Positions 24,652 to 36,625 of a DNA stretch of 64,000 bases are shown in pieces (the stretch's first letter is position 1; each line of letters opens with the position of its first letter). The notes under the pieces were generated by a model. It was not told where the DNA came from. It searched no databases and saw nothing but the letters and a program-made list of their open reading frames with translations. Position numbers and translations under genes: made by a program. Source of the stretch: Charina bottae (taxonomy: Eukaryota; Chordata; Lepidosauria; Squamata; Charinaidae); NCBI GenBank assembly GCA_023362775.1, contig JALMGJ010000012.1, positions 19,171,501 through 19,235,500 of the forward strand, read 5' to 3'.

Positions 24652-25660
24652 ATTTATTTTATTTTTTTTATTTAATTAAATTTATATAACCGCCCATCTT
24701 TCCCAACGGGGAACTCTGGGCGGTTTACAATAAAATAGATTAAAACAGGATAAAACATCAATGTACAATATATAAATTAATAAATAATTATAAATCCAGA
24801 TGGAGATGGAATTAAACGAAGGACAATAAATTAAGGAATTAACCACCCCCATGAGGAACTATCCTTTCCTCCTTCCCATGCCAGGCGGCAGAACCAGGTC
24901 TTCAGCTCTTTCCTAAAGGTCGGGAGGGAGGAGATCTGCCTCAACTCTGGGGGCAAGATGTTCCACAGTGTGGGCGCTACCACAGAGAAGGCCCGCCTCC
25001 TAGACCCCATCCGATGACATTCTTTAATTGATGGGGTTCGTAGCAGGCCCTCTCTGAATGACCTGGTGGGGCGGGTCGATAAAATGGGGATAAGACGGTC
25101 CTTCAGGTATTCTGGCCCCATGCCATGTAGGGCTTTAAAGGTAATAACCAACACCTTGAATTGTACCCGGAAGCAGACCGGCACCCAATGCAGCTCGCGG
25201 AGCAGAGGTGTTATGTGTGCAGATTTTGGTGCACCCAAAATTGCTCGCGCGGCCGCATTCTGCACTAGCTGAAGCTTCCGGATAGTCTTCAAGGGTAGCC
25301 CCATGTAGAGCGCATTGCAATAATCTACATGGGAGATGACGAGAGCATGAGTGACTGTTCGGAGGGCGTCGCGATCCAGGAATGGGCGCAACTGGTGCAC
25401 CAACCGAAGTTGTGCAAAAGCCCTCCTAGCCACGACTGCCACCTGCTCTTCGAGCAGGAGTCGTGAGTCTAGAAGGACCCCCAAGTTGCGCACCGGTTCC
25501 GAATGGGGCAGTGCTACCCCATCAAGAACCAAAGATGATAATTTCCCAGAAGACGCTAGGCCATCAATCCACAGCCACTCGGTCTTGCTAGGGTTCAATT
25601 GTAGCCTGTTGTTCCCCATCCAGGCCCTCACAGCCCCCAGGCACTGGGATAGGGTTGAAT
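24652..25660 (-). mobile_element. L2/CR1-type LINE, 5'-truncated, with open RT C-terminus
   Basis: On the - strand about 275 codons are open (25,697 down to 24,831): LNPSKTEWLWIDG, NLGVLLDSRLL, HVDYCNALYMGLP, KLQLVQNAAARAILG, LHWVPVCFRVQFKVL and APTLWNILPPELR. These are the thumb and C-terminal region of L2/CR1 reverse transcriptase; the catalytic YxDD part lies upstream of the truncation. The 3' end is the CCGCCCAGAGTTCCCC tail with AT-rich repeats. The absence of stops suggests a young copy. Confidence 0.8.
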
Positions 25661-26009
25661 TAAAAAGCAAAAAAGCAAAAATTTTCTCCTGTAACATTTT
25701 GTACTTGTGGATTGGATTCTGAAGGAACCATGTGCATTATTTATATTGTCCCAATTAATTGACATATTTTTCTTTAAAGATAGGAAGCAAGAGAGTTCTC
25801 TCTCTAGGGAATCATATGGACCTCATCTTTATACTGGTGGACTATTACATGTGGAATGGATTGACTTTACTATATTGAACAGATGTTAGAACAAATTATG
25901 TCACTCCAAAAGGGAGTCTGTGATAATATGCTGTAACAAACATTACAAAAAATATGAACCTTTAAAAATTGAACACATTTTTATAGTGGCAAGGTTTCTA
26001 GTCAAACTA

Positions 26010-26744
26010 CAGGTAGTCCTCGCTTACTGACCACTCGTTACTGACCATGGTTGCGAAGGTGGTGAACCAGTGGTACTTAGGATTGGTCCTCAAACTTCCG
26101 GATGTCGCACCACCACCCCTGCAGTCACGTGATCACAATCTGGGCACTTGGCAACTGGCTCACACAACGGTTGCAGCGCCCCACGGTCACATGATTGCCA
26201 TTTACAACCTTCCCTCCTGGCTTCCCACAAGCAAAGTCAATGGGGAAGCCAGCAGGGAAGGTCGCAAGTTGCTCAAGTGTCTTCCCCACCTGGCAGCAGC
26301 CACTCCGGGGTCCAAAAATGCTTGTATGCACCGCGGCAGCCACCAACACACCCTCCCCCACCTGGCAGCAGCCACCCCGGGCCCAAAATTGCTTGCACGC
26401 ACTGCTGCAATCACCTGTGCACCCTCCCCCACCCAGCAGCAGCCAACCCCAGGCCCAAAAATGCTCACGCACACCATTTACTTGCCTGCCAGCCTGCTTG
26501 CAAGCCACTTGGGACTTGCAACTTCCTGCCAGCTTCCCCACTGACTTTGGTTGTTGGAAGCTGGCAGGAAGTTGTGAGGAGGTCCTCACTTAATGACCAG
26601 TTATACTCACCTGATGACAGCAATGGGGACTGCCAGGATTGCCATTGCTAAGCAATGTGGTCATGTGACATCATGCTTTACTATCACATCTCTTAGCGAC
26701 AGAAATTCCAGCCCCAACTACCTTTGTTAAGTGAGGACTACCTG
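26010..26744. mobile_element. Tigger-like MITE, copy 5, with internal tandem repeat
   Basis: Ends CAGGTAGTCCTCGCTTACTG and the complement of TTAAGTGAGGACTACCTG, target TA (26008-26009, 26745-26746). The core at 26,281-26,470 holds about 2.7 tandem units of roughly 70 bp (CCCACCTGGCAGCAGCCAC). Frames of 90-167 codons here come from this repeat and are not genes. Confidence 0.85.
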
Positions 26745-26856
26745 TATATATTTTACAGGATATAAATATATTATTGAATCTCAATTTTTTTTCTTCTTAA
26801 ACAAAAAAGTTTGATAATATTTATTTGAGTTATAAAGTCTAGGTAATAATCTAGAT

Positions 26857-27497
26857 CAGGGCTTTCCAAACTGTGTCGTGACACAATACTGTGTCGCCTG
26901 GGGGCCCCAAGTATGTCGCGTGATAACCCAGAAGCGCTGATGAAAATGCCCTCGGTTCCGGCAGGGAGGTGAAAATCGTGCGCACGCTGCTGGGCCGCCC
27001 AGGGTAGAAATTTTCGACACCGATCAGCTGTGTGCTGGGAAGCCTGGCAGCGTGCGCGCGCAATTTTCGCCTCCCTGCCAGAACCGAAGGCATTTTCGAG
27101 GTCCCCGGAGCCTGCCCTTTCAAAGGGGCAGCGGCGGTGGTGGGCCATCAGCGCTTCCCGGTTCCAGGATGCCGCTCCTGCCGCTGCCCCTTCAAAAGGG
27201 CAGGCTCTGGGGACCCCGCAAATGCCCTCAGTTCCGGCAGGGAGGAGAAAAGCCTCGCTGCGCGTGTGCACACACTGCTAGGTTTCCCGGCGCACAGCTG
27301 ATCGGCGCGGAGAATTTCCACCCCGGGCCCCCCGCGCTGATCAGCTGTGTGCCGGGAAGCCCGGCAGCGTGCGCGCGGGCGGCGAGGCTTTTTGCCTCCC
27401 TGCTGGAACCAAGGGCATTTTCGGGATCCCCGGAGCCTGCCTTTTCGAAGGGGCAGCCGCTGGTGTGTCACCAGCGGCAAAAGTTTGGAAAGCCCTG
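26857..27497. mobile_element. hAT MITE, GCTTTCCAAAC family, copy 4 (longest)
   Basis: 641 bp, exact 8-bp duplication ATCTAGAT (26849-26856 and 27498-27505). The core consists of four GC-rich units of roughly 110-150 bp in alternating orientation, each with ATCAGCTGTGTGC, GGCAGCGTGCGCGC, CCTCCCTGCCAGAACC and GGAGCCTGCC modules. Large overlapping frames are base-composition artefacts. Confidence 0.92.
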
Positions 27498-27505
27498 ATC
27501 TAGAT

Positions 27506-28124
27506 AATTGTCATCGGCTAAGGAATGTTGGCTGGCGGCGCCCAAGAGGAAAGCCTTTTCTGCCTTGGCGCTGTCAGCCTCGCAGGGTAAACCAGATAGG
27601 AATAACAACCAGATGAGCTTTCTACTTTATTGTAAAGCTACATTGACAAAATCTTGCCTGAAAGTACAATCCCCCCCGCACTGTCTCCTTTACAGCCCGA
27701 GAAACTAGGGAGAGTCTCTTCTGAGCCTCTTGCCCCGCCCACTATCCAGTTGTGGGCTAAGCTGTCTCTTATCTGACCATTCCCTTGGCAGCATCTCTTT
27801 CCCCAGTCTCCCAAGATCTTTCCCACATACCATTACAAGCGCCCACCCTGTGAAAAATCATTCCACCTTAGATTAAGCTAGCCCTGAGCCTGCTGGCCTT
27901 TTGCAAGGCCCTAAAAACGTGGTTTTGTGCCTGGGCCTGGGGCTCCAGAAGCACGATACATCCCGTCTCTTGGCTTTGTTGAAGGTTCTTTATGAAGTTC
28001 GGCTGCCATGTGTTTTTATTTTATATTATGTATTCTGTTTGTTTTTATCTATTTTATTGTAAGCTGCCCAGTCACATATGTGAGATGTGTGGCTATATAA
28101 ATCAAATAAATAAATAAATAAAAT
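27506..28124 (+). mobile_element. CR1/L2-type LINE 3' end, split by an LTR
   Basis: The LINE frame reads KRKAFSALA-like sequence at 27,545-27,571, is interrupted by the LTR at 27,572-27,837, and resumes at GCGCCCACCCTGTG. The tail is GTAAGCTGCCCAGTC...GTGTGGCTATATAAATC plus (AAAT)n. Confidence 0.7.
27572..27837 (-). mobile_element. Solo LTR
   Basis: 266 bp, TGTCAG at the left and TTACA at the right (TG...CA), flanked by GGCGC and AGCGC, a 5-bp duplication with one mismatch. On the - strand it has AATAAA (complement of ACTTTATTGTAAAG). A related 3' piece forms the first 31 bases of the window. The parent element (gypsy- or ERV-type) is not present, so its class is unknown. Confidence 0.6.
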
Positions 28125-28448
28125 TTGTGAGGGATTGTGAGGACCCTGGAAAAGGAATGGAGAAGAGAGTAGATGTAAACAAGAAATAGCAGGCAAGACA
28201 TTTGACAGCTTATGTCATAAATAGCAATTTAGCCCAAGGTGAAAAGAAAACTGAGAAGAAACATTTTAGATCATTCAAAGAGACTCTGCCTTAATGAATT
28301 TTACTATAAATGAAAGTGGGAAATACTTCTTAGAGTTTCCAAGATTCGGTATTTTCCCCAGACTAGCATAAAAGTTACCTTACTGAAATCTGTATCATTC
28401 TTGCTTCCATGATCTTGCCCAGTTGTATGTGGCTTAACAGTATAGTAA

Positions 28449-28477
<29 letters not shown>
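28449..28477. repeat. (GT)n microsatellite
   Basis: Fourteen GT units directly abutting the TA target of the Tigger-like copy 6. Confidence 0.95.
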
Positions 28478-28479
<2 letters not shown>

Positions 28480-28872
28480 GGTAGTCCTTGCTTAATGACC
28501 AATCGTTTAACAATGTTTCGGAGATACGGCGGGGCTAACACAAAGTTACTTACGACCTGCCCTCAAAATTACAACCATCGCACCACCCCTGTGGTCATGT
28601 GATCACAATATGGGTGCTTGGCAACCAGCTTGCATTTACAACCGGCTGCAGCGTCCTGCTGTCACGTGATCGTGATTTGCGACCTTCCCAGCCAGCTTCC
28701 GACAAGCCAAATCAATAGGGAACCACTGATTCATTTAAAGACTGCGTTATTCACTTAACAACCGCAGTGAAAATGGTTGTAAAATTGGGTCCAGTCATGT
28801 GGTGCTTAACAACTGCATGGCTTAGCGACTGAAATTCTGGTCCAGTTGTGGTTGTTAGGCGAGGACTACCTG
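28478..28872. mobile_element. Tigger-like MITE, copy 6
   Basis: Begins TAGGTAGTCCTTGCTTAATG and ends GGCGAGGACTACCTG, inserted at TA (28476-28477 and 28873-28874). 395 bp with palindromic modules such as CGTGATCGTGATTTGCGACC. Confidence 0.85.
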
Positions 28873-29098
28873 TATAACAGATGGATGATGATAAAGGGAA
28901 CATTACAATCAAAAACAACAGACTATCCTCTTCCAGCTGGGTGCTCTCCAAATATTTTCTGCTTGCAACTCCCAAATACATCAACTGGAGGGTCTCAGGT
29001 TGGGGTAGTGTCTTGTACATCACAGGTTCTTGGATCCTATACAGAACTTAATTCAGGGTTCAAGTCAGTGATTTCTACTCCACTTGCAGCCATAGAAC

Positions 29099-29169
<71 letters not shown>
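29099..29169. repeat. (GATA)n microsatellite
   Basis: About 17-18 uninterrupted GATA units. GATA arrays are abundant in squamates (Bkm satellite), but a single short array says nothing about sex linkage. Confidence 0.97.
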
Positions 29170-29209
29170 CTTACCTCCATAAGCACCGAATTTTCCAGTA
29201 GTTCATTGT

Positions 29210-29300
29210 GTTTATTTTTATTTTATTTTATTATTTATAAGGCCACCCAACTCAAATGGTGTGACTGGGTGGCATCCAGCATAAAAACAATAAATCAAAG
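29210..29300 (-). mobile_element. LINE tail fragment
   Basis: TTTATTTTATTATTTATAAGG then CCACCCAACTC...CTGGGTGGC: reversed CR1/L2 3' tail directly after the GATA array and 100 bp before exon W13. Confidence 0.55.
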
Positions 29301-29396
29301 AAGGAAAAAAAAACACATAAAAATAAAGAGTATGATATATAAATATAAAACAGTGCTCTGTTTTGTGAAAAAGTTTTAATATTTTTCTTCCCATAG

Positions 29397-29538
29397 GTAA
29401 TCAGCCCTGAGAAATACGAAATAAAATGTGCTGTACAAGAAGCAGCAATCATTTTGAATTCATGCGTGGAACCAAAAATGCAAGTGACGATAACTTTGAC
29501 ATCACCAGTGATTCGGGAAGAGAACATGAGGGATGGAG
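29397..29538 (+). CDS. ZFR: ZFR exon W13, DZF domain
   Basis: Encodes [20 protein letters not shown] and [20 protein letters not shown] and ends RDG with a split Asp codon. The donor GTTCGA is unusual (T at +3, C at +4) but keeps G at +5. 142 bp. A Gln replaces the human Ser in the AVxEAA segment. Confidence 0.95.
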
Positions 29539-32500
29539 GTTCGAAATCTGTTAAAAGATGTTCAATTTTAATTAAGAATTCATGCTATTCTAAGCTTGCA
29601 TTAAGTCCTGGAAGGCAACATGCTGGCATGTGATACACATTTAGATTCAATTCAGTTATGAACAACTTTTGCTAGAGTATATTTCTGGAAAATACCTACA
29701 TTCTTACTTTAGATTTATTTACTGTAACTAACAACCTCAGATTTCTGGAAAAGGCGAATTGTTTATTTTTTTTTAGTTTTGTTGGAAAAATCTTCAGAAA
29801 AATAAATGTATTGTGCAAGTATCACAAGCTGATCATCAAGAAATGTTCTGTAAAAGAAATTGCATCAGGAAATCTTATTGTGTCTTTGACTCTAGATCAG
29901 TCTTGTTATCTATTACATGGTTTTGCTGTATTTCATGTCTAATTGCTTAGTTGATTTTTAATTTAAAAACGCTTATGACTTTGCTTGGAGCAAGGTGTGT
30001 ATTTTTTTTCCAGTTTTTTGAGGTTGATTTTTGATCTAGAGTGTCACCTGTAGAGCTCCTGGTGTTGCTTAGAGTGTTTTAACTGAACAGGACACATGCA
30101 GTGTGTTTATAGTATAAAGAGGTAGCTGAGATCAGTTAAAGTAGATACTGGAGCTTTGAAAAGCAGTATGGATTTATAATCTCTGCAATCCTACTGTGCC
30201 AGCAGCGTTGCTTTAGGGCCACTTCTGTTATCCTTTGAAAGCTACAGATGTTTTAAAGCCAGCAAGCATGATAATTTAATGTCTGCAATGTGTTGGCTCC
30301 ATACATGGGTCAGATAAAGTGAACTTTATTTTCTTTTCTCTTAGATCTGCAAAATAATTATTTTCACAGGGTTCTATTATGGGCTAGGAATGTAATAACA
30401 GAAAACACGGTTGTATTGCTGGCTATGTTAAAATTCTTGATAGGGACCAGAGATAGGTTGCATGCATGCATGCAGCCATAGAATGAATTTGTAGCATTAT
30501 GCTTTAAAAAAAGTATAATTTAAGAAAACTTTATCAAAAAGCGTCTTTGAAAATATGACTGAACATTAACGTACATTTTAATTGAATGCTTTATATGCAA
30601 TATAAGCATTCAGATAGAAAAAAGTGTTACCTAATTGCCATGAGTTTAATTTCTTCATATTTACATGCAAACATAATCATAAATGGCATATAAAGGTTAC
30701 CCCCCCCCCAAAAAATAAAATTGTTTATGAAAAGAATCAAACCTTTTTTTTAGAGCATTTGAATTCTGGACACATTGGCTCTCTGTCTTAAAAGAAAACA
30801 AAGCTCTATTTTTATCTGATCCAGATTTGAATTACAGTTGCTATTCTAAGTTTAATTCACTTGCTAAGTATTACCTTGAAGGAAGCAAAGCTTTTATTTT
30901 GAATAATTTCCTCAAGACACTGAGCAGCTTTAAACAAATATGCAAAAAAGTTTGAAATGTCTAAATGATGATACTTAAATGCAGATTTGCAATAAACAAG
31001 GCTCTATAAAGATTATTGCTTATTTGTTGCAATATATATATATATATATACACACATATATATATTACTGCAGCTAATGCTCGGTGTCTTAAAAAGGTTG
31101 ATGGAATCTAGCTGGCTTTTGGGAGTTGAATTCAGGTGACAAGGAAGGCTTTGTTGGAAGAGTCCAATTTTTAGTTAATGTGTTCTTGTTTGCTAAATGA
31201 TATCTTTAATCCTGTGTAATCCTATTCGGTTACAAACTGAAGGGGGAGATGAAAGAAAGAGAAGGTAACACAAAACTGTTTAATATATAGGAATTTTGCT
31301 TTGCAGTTTTGTGCATTCAACAGTAAATTTTACTGAATTTGCTCTGGATATAATACTAAAAATGCTCGAAACTGCTGTGGAATGTATTTCTTCAGCAAAG
31401 AATATTTCTGTTTTTATGTTTGTTTTTTATCCTTAGCTTTGTTAGTCCCCATCCAAAGCCTTCTAGCAGAGACAATTGAATCCTATCAGGGATTGCTGCC
31501 AAGACATTGGAAGGATTTTTGACCAAGGTTTTTAAAGCTCAGTGTCACACCTGCCATATTTGAACAATGAGGGTGTTTGGTTGCATAGTCCTAGCATTTA
31601 CTGTTACTTTTGTGTTGGTTTTTTTTCTTCTTGTCCTTGTCTTTCTCTCTGGAATTAAGCAGTGTTCACACTAGCGTTGAAATAGTTGACTGGGTATTAC
31701 TTAATTCATATCTGGAATTGAAAGAGCATGACCTACCTGTTAACTTTTTAATAATGAAATAGTGTGGACACAGCATGTCTTACTGAAGATTAACCCCTTA
31801 TACAGTATACAGAATACAGAAAAGTAATCACTTTAAAGAATGATGGCTAATTTTTTTAATTTATTGATTAAGGACTAGAGTTTAAGGGGTTAATCCATTT
31901 GAAATCTTAAAACAGATGCAAAAATCCACATATAGGAAAGCTGCTTCAATGGATATCCAGCCTAGATGTCTTCCCAATTTCTATAGCTGCTTTGGCATCT
32001 TCTGATGACTCCCAAGTTTCAAAGTTGATTTATGGATGGATACAAGTTATCTTACACTGAGGTCAATGGCAAAATGCTAACTAATTTTAATAGAGCTGAA
32101 TCATATACCTTATCTTGCTCATTAATTATATATGGTTTATTAAGAAACATTATTTGTACTTATTTATAAAAAGTGTTTTGAAATGTTAATGTTCATTTTT
32201 AAATTATTTTAAGAATAATTAAGACTTCAGTGATAAAGTAACTGAAGTCACTTATAAGTACAAGCTGTATGAAATAGAGTAAACTACCTATTTTGACAAT
32301 ATTCATTGCTACAAACCTTAAAAACATCTTACCAAATAACGATGACTTTGGCCTCAGTTGACTCTTTTATCTTTAAATTTCTTTTGCCTTTCACTTGACA
32401 GTATCTATCATCTTAATGTCTTCTTTCAATTGCTTTTAAATCTCCAATTAGTGGATATCAATCTTCACTTTGTATAGGGGTAGCTAGTAAATGACAGTAT

Positions 32501-33872
32501 ATAGGACCCATAAATCCCATGGTAAAATATTCATGAGGATTTCCTCAGACATAGCATTCTCTATAAAATTGAAATATTCTGTATATAGATCAAGTATGAC
32601 ATAATTTCAAGCTTGACATTTCCTCTTGATCTGTTTCTCTTCATGTCTTCATTGATGACCAACTGTCAAGCCTGATCTGTTAATTCCTTGGCTTTACATT
32701 CTTTCCTTGGTGTGTTTTTTGAGTCTTTGATTTGCTGTTACTAGTATGTTTGCTTACATTAGGTTACATTTTAATGTTCAGTTGTGTCTTGTGGCACATT
32801 AAATGTTTATTGTAACAGCAAGCTCACTTCGGCAAAAAATAAAAATCTTGCTATAAATATTATTGCTGATAAGTTGTAGTTTCAAAATCACAATCAGTTA
32901 AAATTGATATAAAATTATACCTGCCCCACGTGTAGACACAATTGGCAAAATCTTTTTAGGGCTTTGACTAGCTACAGTGTTTTTCTTTCTACAGAACTTT
33001 TGGTCTTCATGGTTTGGGGTTTTTTCCCATCTTTTTCTTCTCTTAAATCTTTCTAGTTTTCTCTTGGTATCTTTCTAGATGAAATTGGGATGGATATATA
33101 TGGCATGCACACTTCATACTATAGGACCAAAACAGAGTAAGAAATATGAAAATGTACAGATGCTCCTGGCTTAAAATTTTGTACAGTACTTCACATTTCT
33201 TTCAACTCCGTAAAATAAAATAACCTTGATTGTTCTATAAGTATACTTGGTACTTGCATTAATGTGAGGTATTGTAGTACCTCTTGAGTACTTGAGAATT
33301 TTACTTTTAACAGACTATGTTTTAAGGTAGCATGTGGTCATTTTAAGTTGTCCCAACAAACATAGGGCACAATTCACTGGGAGGTTTTCCTGCACAAGTT
33401 TCATTAAATTGAATGGGAAGCAAATACGAATGCCCATTCAGTTCAGTGAAGCCCGCACAGGAGAATTTCCAGATTGATTTTGCTCACCCGTTTGTTGTAA
33501 CTTTTACTTCATTCAAGTGGATTTTTGTGTTCCTTCTGTCTTGTGTTTCCTGTGCTGGTGCACTGTGTCCAACCATTCTTCCTTCAACATTTTAATTTTA
33601 GGGGAAAATCATTTTTCCAGTGGATGTTCTTCACAAGTAGATGAGCGTAAAAAGATAAGATTGAGAGCTAACATTTTGTTATGCTCTTGATTATTTTTCA
33701 TATTGGGCTAAATGATACACAGTTTAAGGAATATTGCTGATGATAATACATGGGAGACAGGGATTTCAAAATAAATGGCATGTGTGACATGGAAGCTATT
33801 TTCAGGAACTGTCTTGCTCACCTGGTCAAACACCCATTCCTCACTGCATTTTGCCAATTCAATCCATTTTAG
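29539..33872. other. Repeat-poor ZFR intron
   Basis: 4.3 kb between W13 and W14 with almost no transposable-element sequence, only short AT and C runs (30,699-30,708, 31,034-31,062). In a locus where other introns are packed with insertions, this one is notably clean. Confidence 0.6.
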
Positions 33873-33970
33873 ATGTAACTTCGGGTATGGTGAAAGACCC
33901 ACCGGACGTCTTGGACAGGCAAAAATGCCTTGACGCTCTGGCTGCTCTACGCCACGCTAAGTGGTTCCAG
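33873..33970 (+). CDS. ZFR: ZFR exon W14, DZF domain
   Basis: Reads [20 protein letters not shown] then [13 protein letters not shown]; donor CAG|GTTCGG, again with a TTCG core like the previous intron. 98 bp. Confidence 0.96.
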
Positions 33971-34617
33971 GTTCGGAACATCATTTTACTTTCTTCTTGT
34001 AGCCTTATGAGAGAGAGTAGTTCAGTTGTTCAGTTGGATGTTAAACTACACAAAAAAAAATCCAGGTTGCCCATAGTCAATATATGTACACACACATAAA
34101 ATTAAATGGCTAGAGGGGAAAAATTAATTCATCTGTGAAGATTTGTACAGAAGAACTGTTTACTCAGTTCTTGCCAATTTGATGTCAGCTTGTTTTTCTG
34201 ACCAGACAGCGAGGTTGAACATTTGACTCGCTCCGGGGGAATTGTATGTTTTGTACCTGTTATGTATTCCATAAGGCTGCAGAGTAACTTTGCTTTAAAT
34301 AACAGAATGTGTGTTTAAAGCTTTGTGTTTTAGATGTAAGACTTTTACTTTTTATTTCTTTAAGCTCACTAAGTGTAGGGAATGAAAGGTGAGGAACTAT
34401 TTGGTTCTGTGACTTTGCGCTTCAGCAAAGGCACAAGCAGGAAACCAAACAGATTCCCATAGCCTTTCATTCTCTCTACTTGTTAGCTCTTCACTTTCGT
34501 ATTTCTATTATAGGAAGGTAATTGTATGTGCTGTTACAAGTAAATCCTAGGTCAAAGTGTGCAGGAATTCAAGGAATGTTAGACTTGCAACATAACCTGT
34601 GCACCTTGACTTGTTAA

Positions 34618-34911
<294 letters not shown>

Positions 34912-35183
34912 TGAGCCTATTATCACAAGGGAAGTATCATATTTGCTCTGGTATATTTCTTTCCAAATGCACTACTTAGTCAGTTTCTCAGATTTCATTG
35001 ATTTCTTCCCGAAGCTACATTACAATAGACCCTCGATTTTACAGCCCCTGATTCAGTGGATTTGGATGCAACAAACAAAATCTGAATTTCAGGCAATACA
35101 GACTTTGCCCAAAGCAAGATGAAGTTCATTGCTTGGCAGATAGTTTGAACAACGTCTGTACCTTTTCTGTTCATTATGTACAT

Positions 35184-35372
35184 CAGGGGTCCCCAACCTT
35201 TTTGGTGCCAGGGACCGGTTTCAAAAGACCATTTTTCCGGGGGGCGTGGTTTGCGGGCGGGAGCCAATCGTGTACACCGGGGGGGTTGTGGGTGGGAGCC
35301 AATCGCATGGAGGGGGCAAGGTTTGCAGGCGGGAGCCCTGCGGCCCAGTTTCTAACAGGCCGTAGCCCACTG
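35184..35372. mobile_element. hAT MITE, second family
   Basis: Begins CAGGGGTCCCCAACCTTTTT and ends in CACTG, with exact 8-bp duplication ATGTACAT (35176-35183 and 35373-35380). Unrelated in sequence to the GCTTTCCAAAC family. Confidence 0.85.
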
Positions 35373-35519
35373 ATGTACATTACTTTTTATTTGCATGTAA
35401 AATCCCATTGCCGTTTAACAGACATTCAGCTCTAACAGATAAACACAGCTTTTCCCATGAGTCTATTAAATTGAGGATTCATTATTTATCTGTTACATAA
35501 ACTCCTTTAATAACATATA

Positions 35520-35556
35520 TAATAAATAAATAAATAATAAATAAATAAATAAATAT
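35520..35556. repeat. (AAAT)n simple repeat
   Basis: AATAAATA tract immediately upstream of the L1 fragment. Confidence 0.85.
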
Positions 35557-35576
35557 AGATCAGGATAATCATTATG

Positions 35577-36625
35577 GTTTGGCTAAAGTAACATTTTTGA
35601 GAGAATACAATTTTTATAGACTAAAATATTTTTATAGTAATAGGGAACCTTTCAATAAAGATCAGATAGAGCAACGAATAGGTGATAAATCACCATGGCT
35701 CTTTTGGTATCAACTCAAATCTCTTTTGGGCAATAGAAATATTAGAGCTTCAACAACACGGCCTTATACCAATTTCAAGAATTTGATACTTCACTATTTA
35801 GAACAACCAAAAGGAACAATCTCAAAAATTTATAGGTTATTGTTGCAATTAGAAATAGGAGATCCACCATATGGCTTAAAGGAAGCTCGGGATACTGATC
35901 TCGGTAATCCCATACAGGAGATAAATTGGCAGAAATTATGAAAACCGGGTGTATTCACCTCAGCTTCAGTGCAAGAACTGGCACTTGAATCCTGTTAGAT
36001 TGGCACAAATATATCAAAATTATTCTTCCAAATGTTGGAGAGGTTGTTCTAAAAAAAGGTCAGTTTTTCATTTGTCGTGGTCATGTGATAAAGCTATACC
36101 CTTTTGGCATAAAATGATTGGGGAGATAAGTAACATCACTAAACAAAGAATTGAATGCTCCCCAGAGTTTGGCTTACTGCATTTATTTACAGGACCAAAC
36201 CTCAAGCTTAAAAATAAAGAACTTATCTATTTAATTTTAGCAGCCAAAATAATAATTGCACAACATTAGAAAGCTCTAGATAACATAACATTTGAGATGT
36301 GAATTAACAAGGTTTCTTCAATTGCCACATTAGAAAAAAATCACAGATAAAGTTAAAATAATGAGACATCAGAGGCAGGAACCACAATTTTATCAAATTT
36401 GGATAGATTGTATGATTTTGAGGTAGCAATAGACTATAATATGGTATATTTTACATATATGGTAAATTTGTACATGTGCAGTACCTCTCTATTTACGTTG
36501 TAGTAGTTCTTTTTTGTATTTTCTACATCTTTTTTTTCTTTATATGTATCTTGGATTTATGTTAATGTAGTTACCTGACATTATTTGTTAATCATAGTTC
36601 AATAAAAACAATAAATGAAAAATAT
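35577..36625 (+). mobile_element. L1 retrotransposon, 3' fragment
   Basis: Two frames (35,579-35,938 and 35,949-36,266) are parts of an L1 ORF2 C-terminus: an IDKSPWLFWYQLKSL-type segment, then WHLNPVRLAQIYQ, CWRGCSK and FHLSWSCDKAIPFW, matching the Cys-rich terminal region (CWRC...H-x-W-x-C) of L1. At least one frameshift separates them. The 3' end runs to an A-rich stretch near 36,600-36,625. Confidence 0.7.

Noticed and set aside
26047..26651. Frames of 132-167 codons in three frames
   Set aside because: Produced by the tandem-repeat core of a Tigger-like MITE.
26771..27498. Overlapping frames of 83-166 codons on both strands
   Set aside because: They lie inside the GC-rich hAT core and arise from base composition; no start context, domain or conservation.
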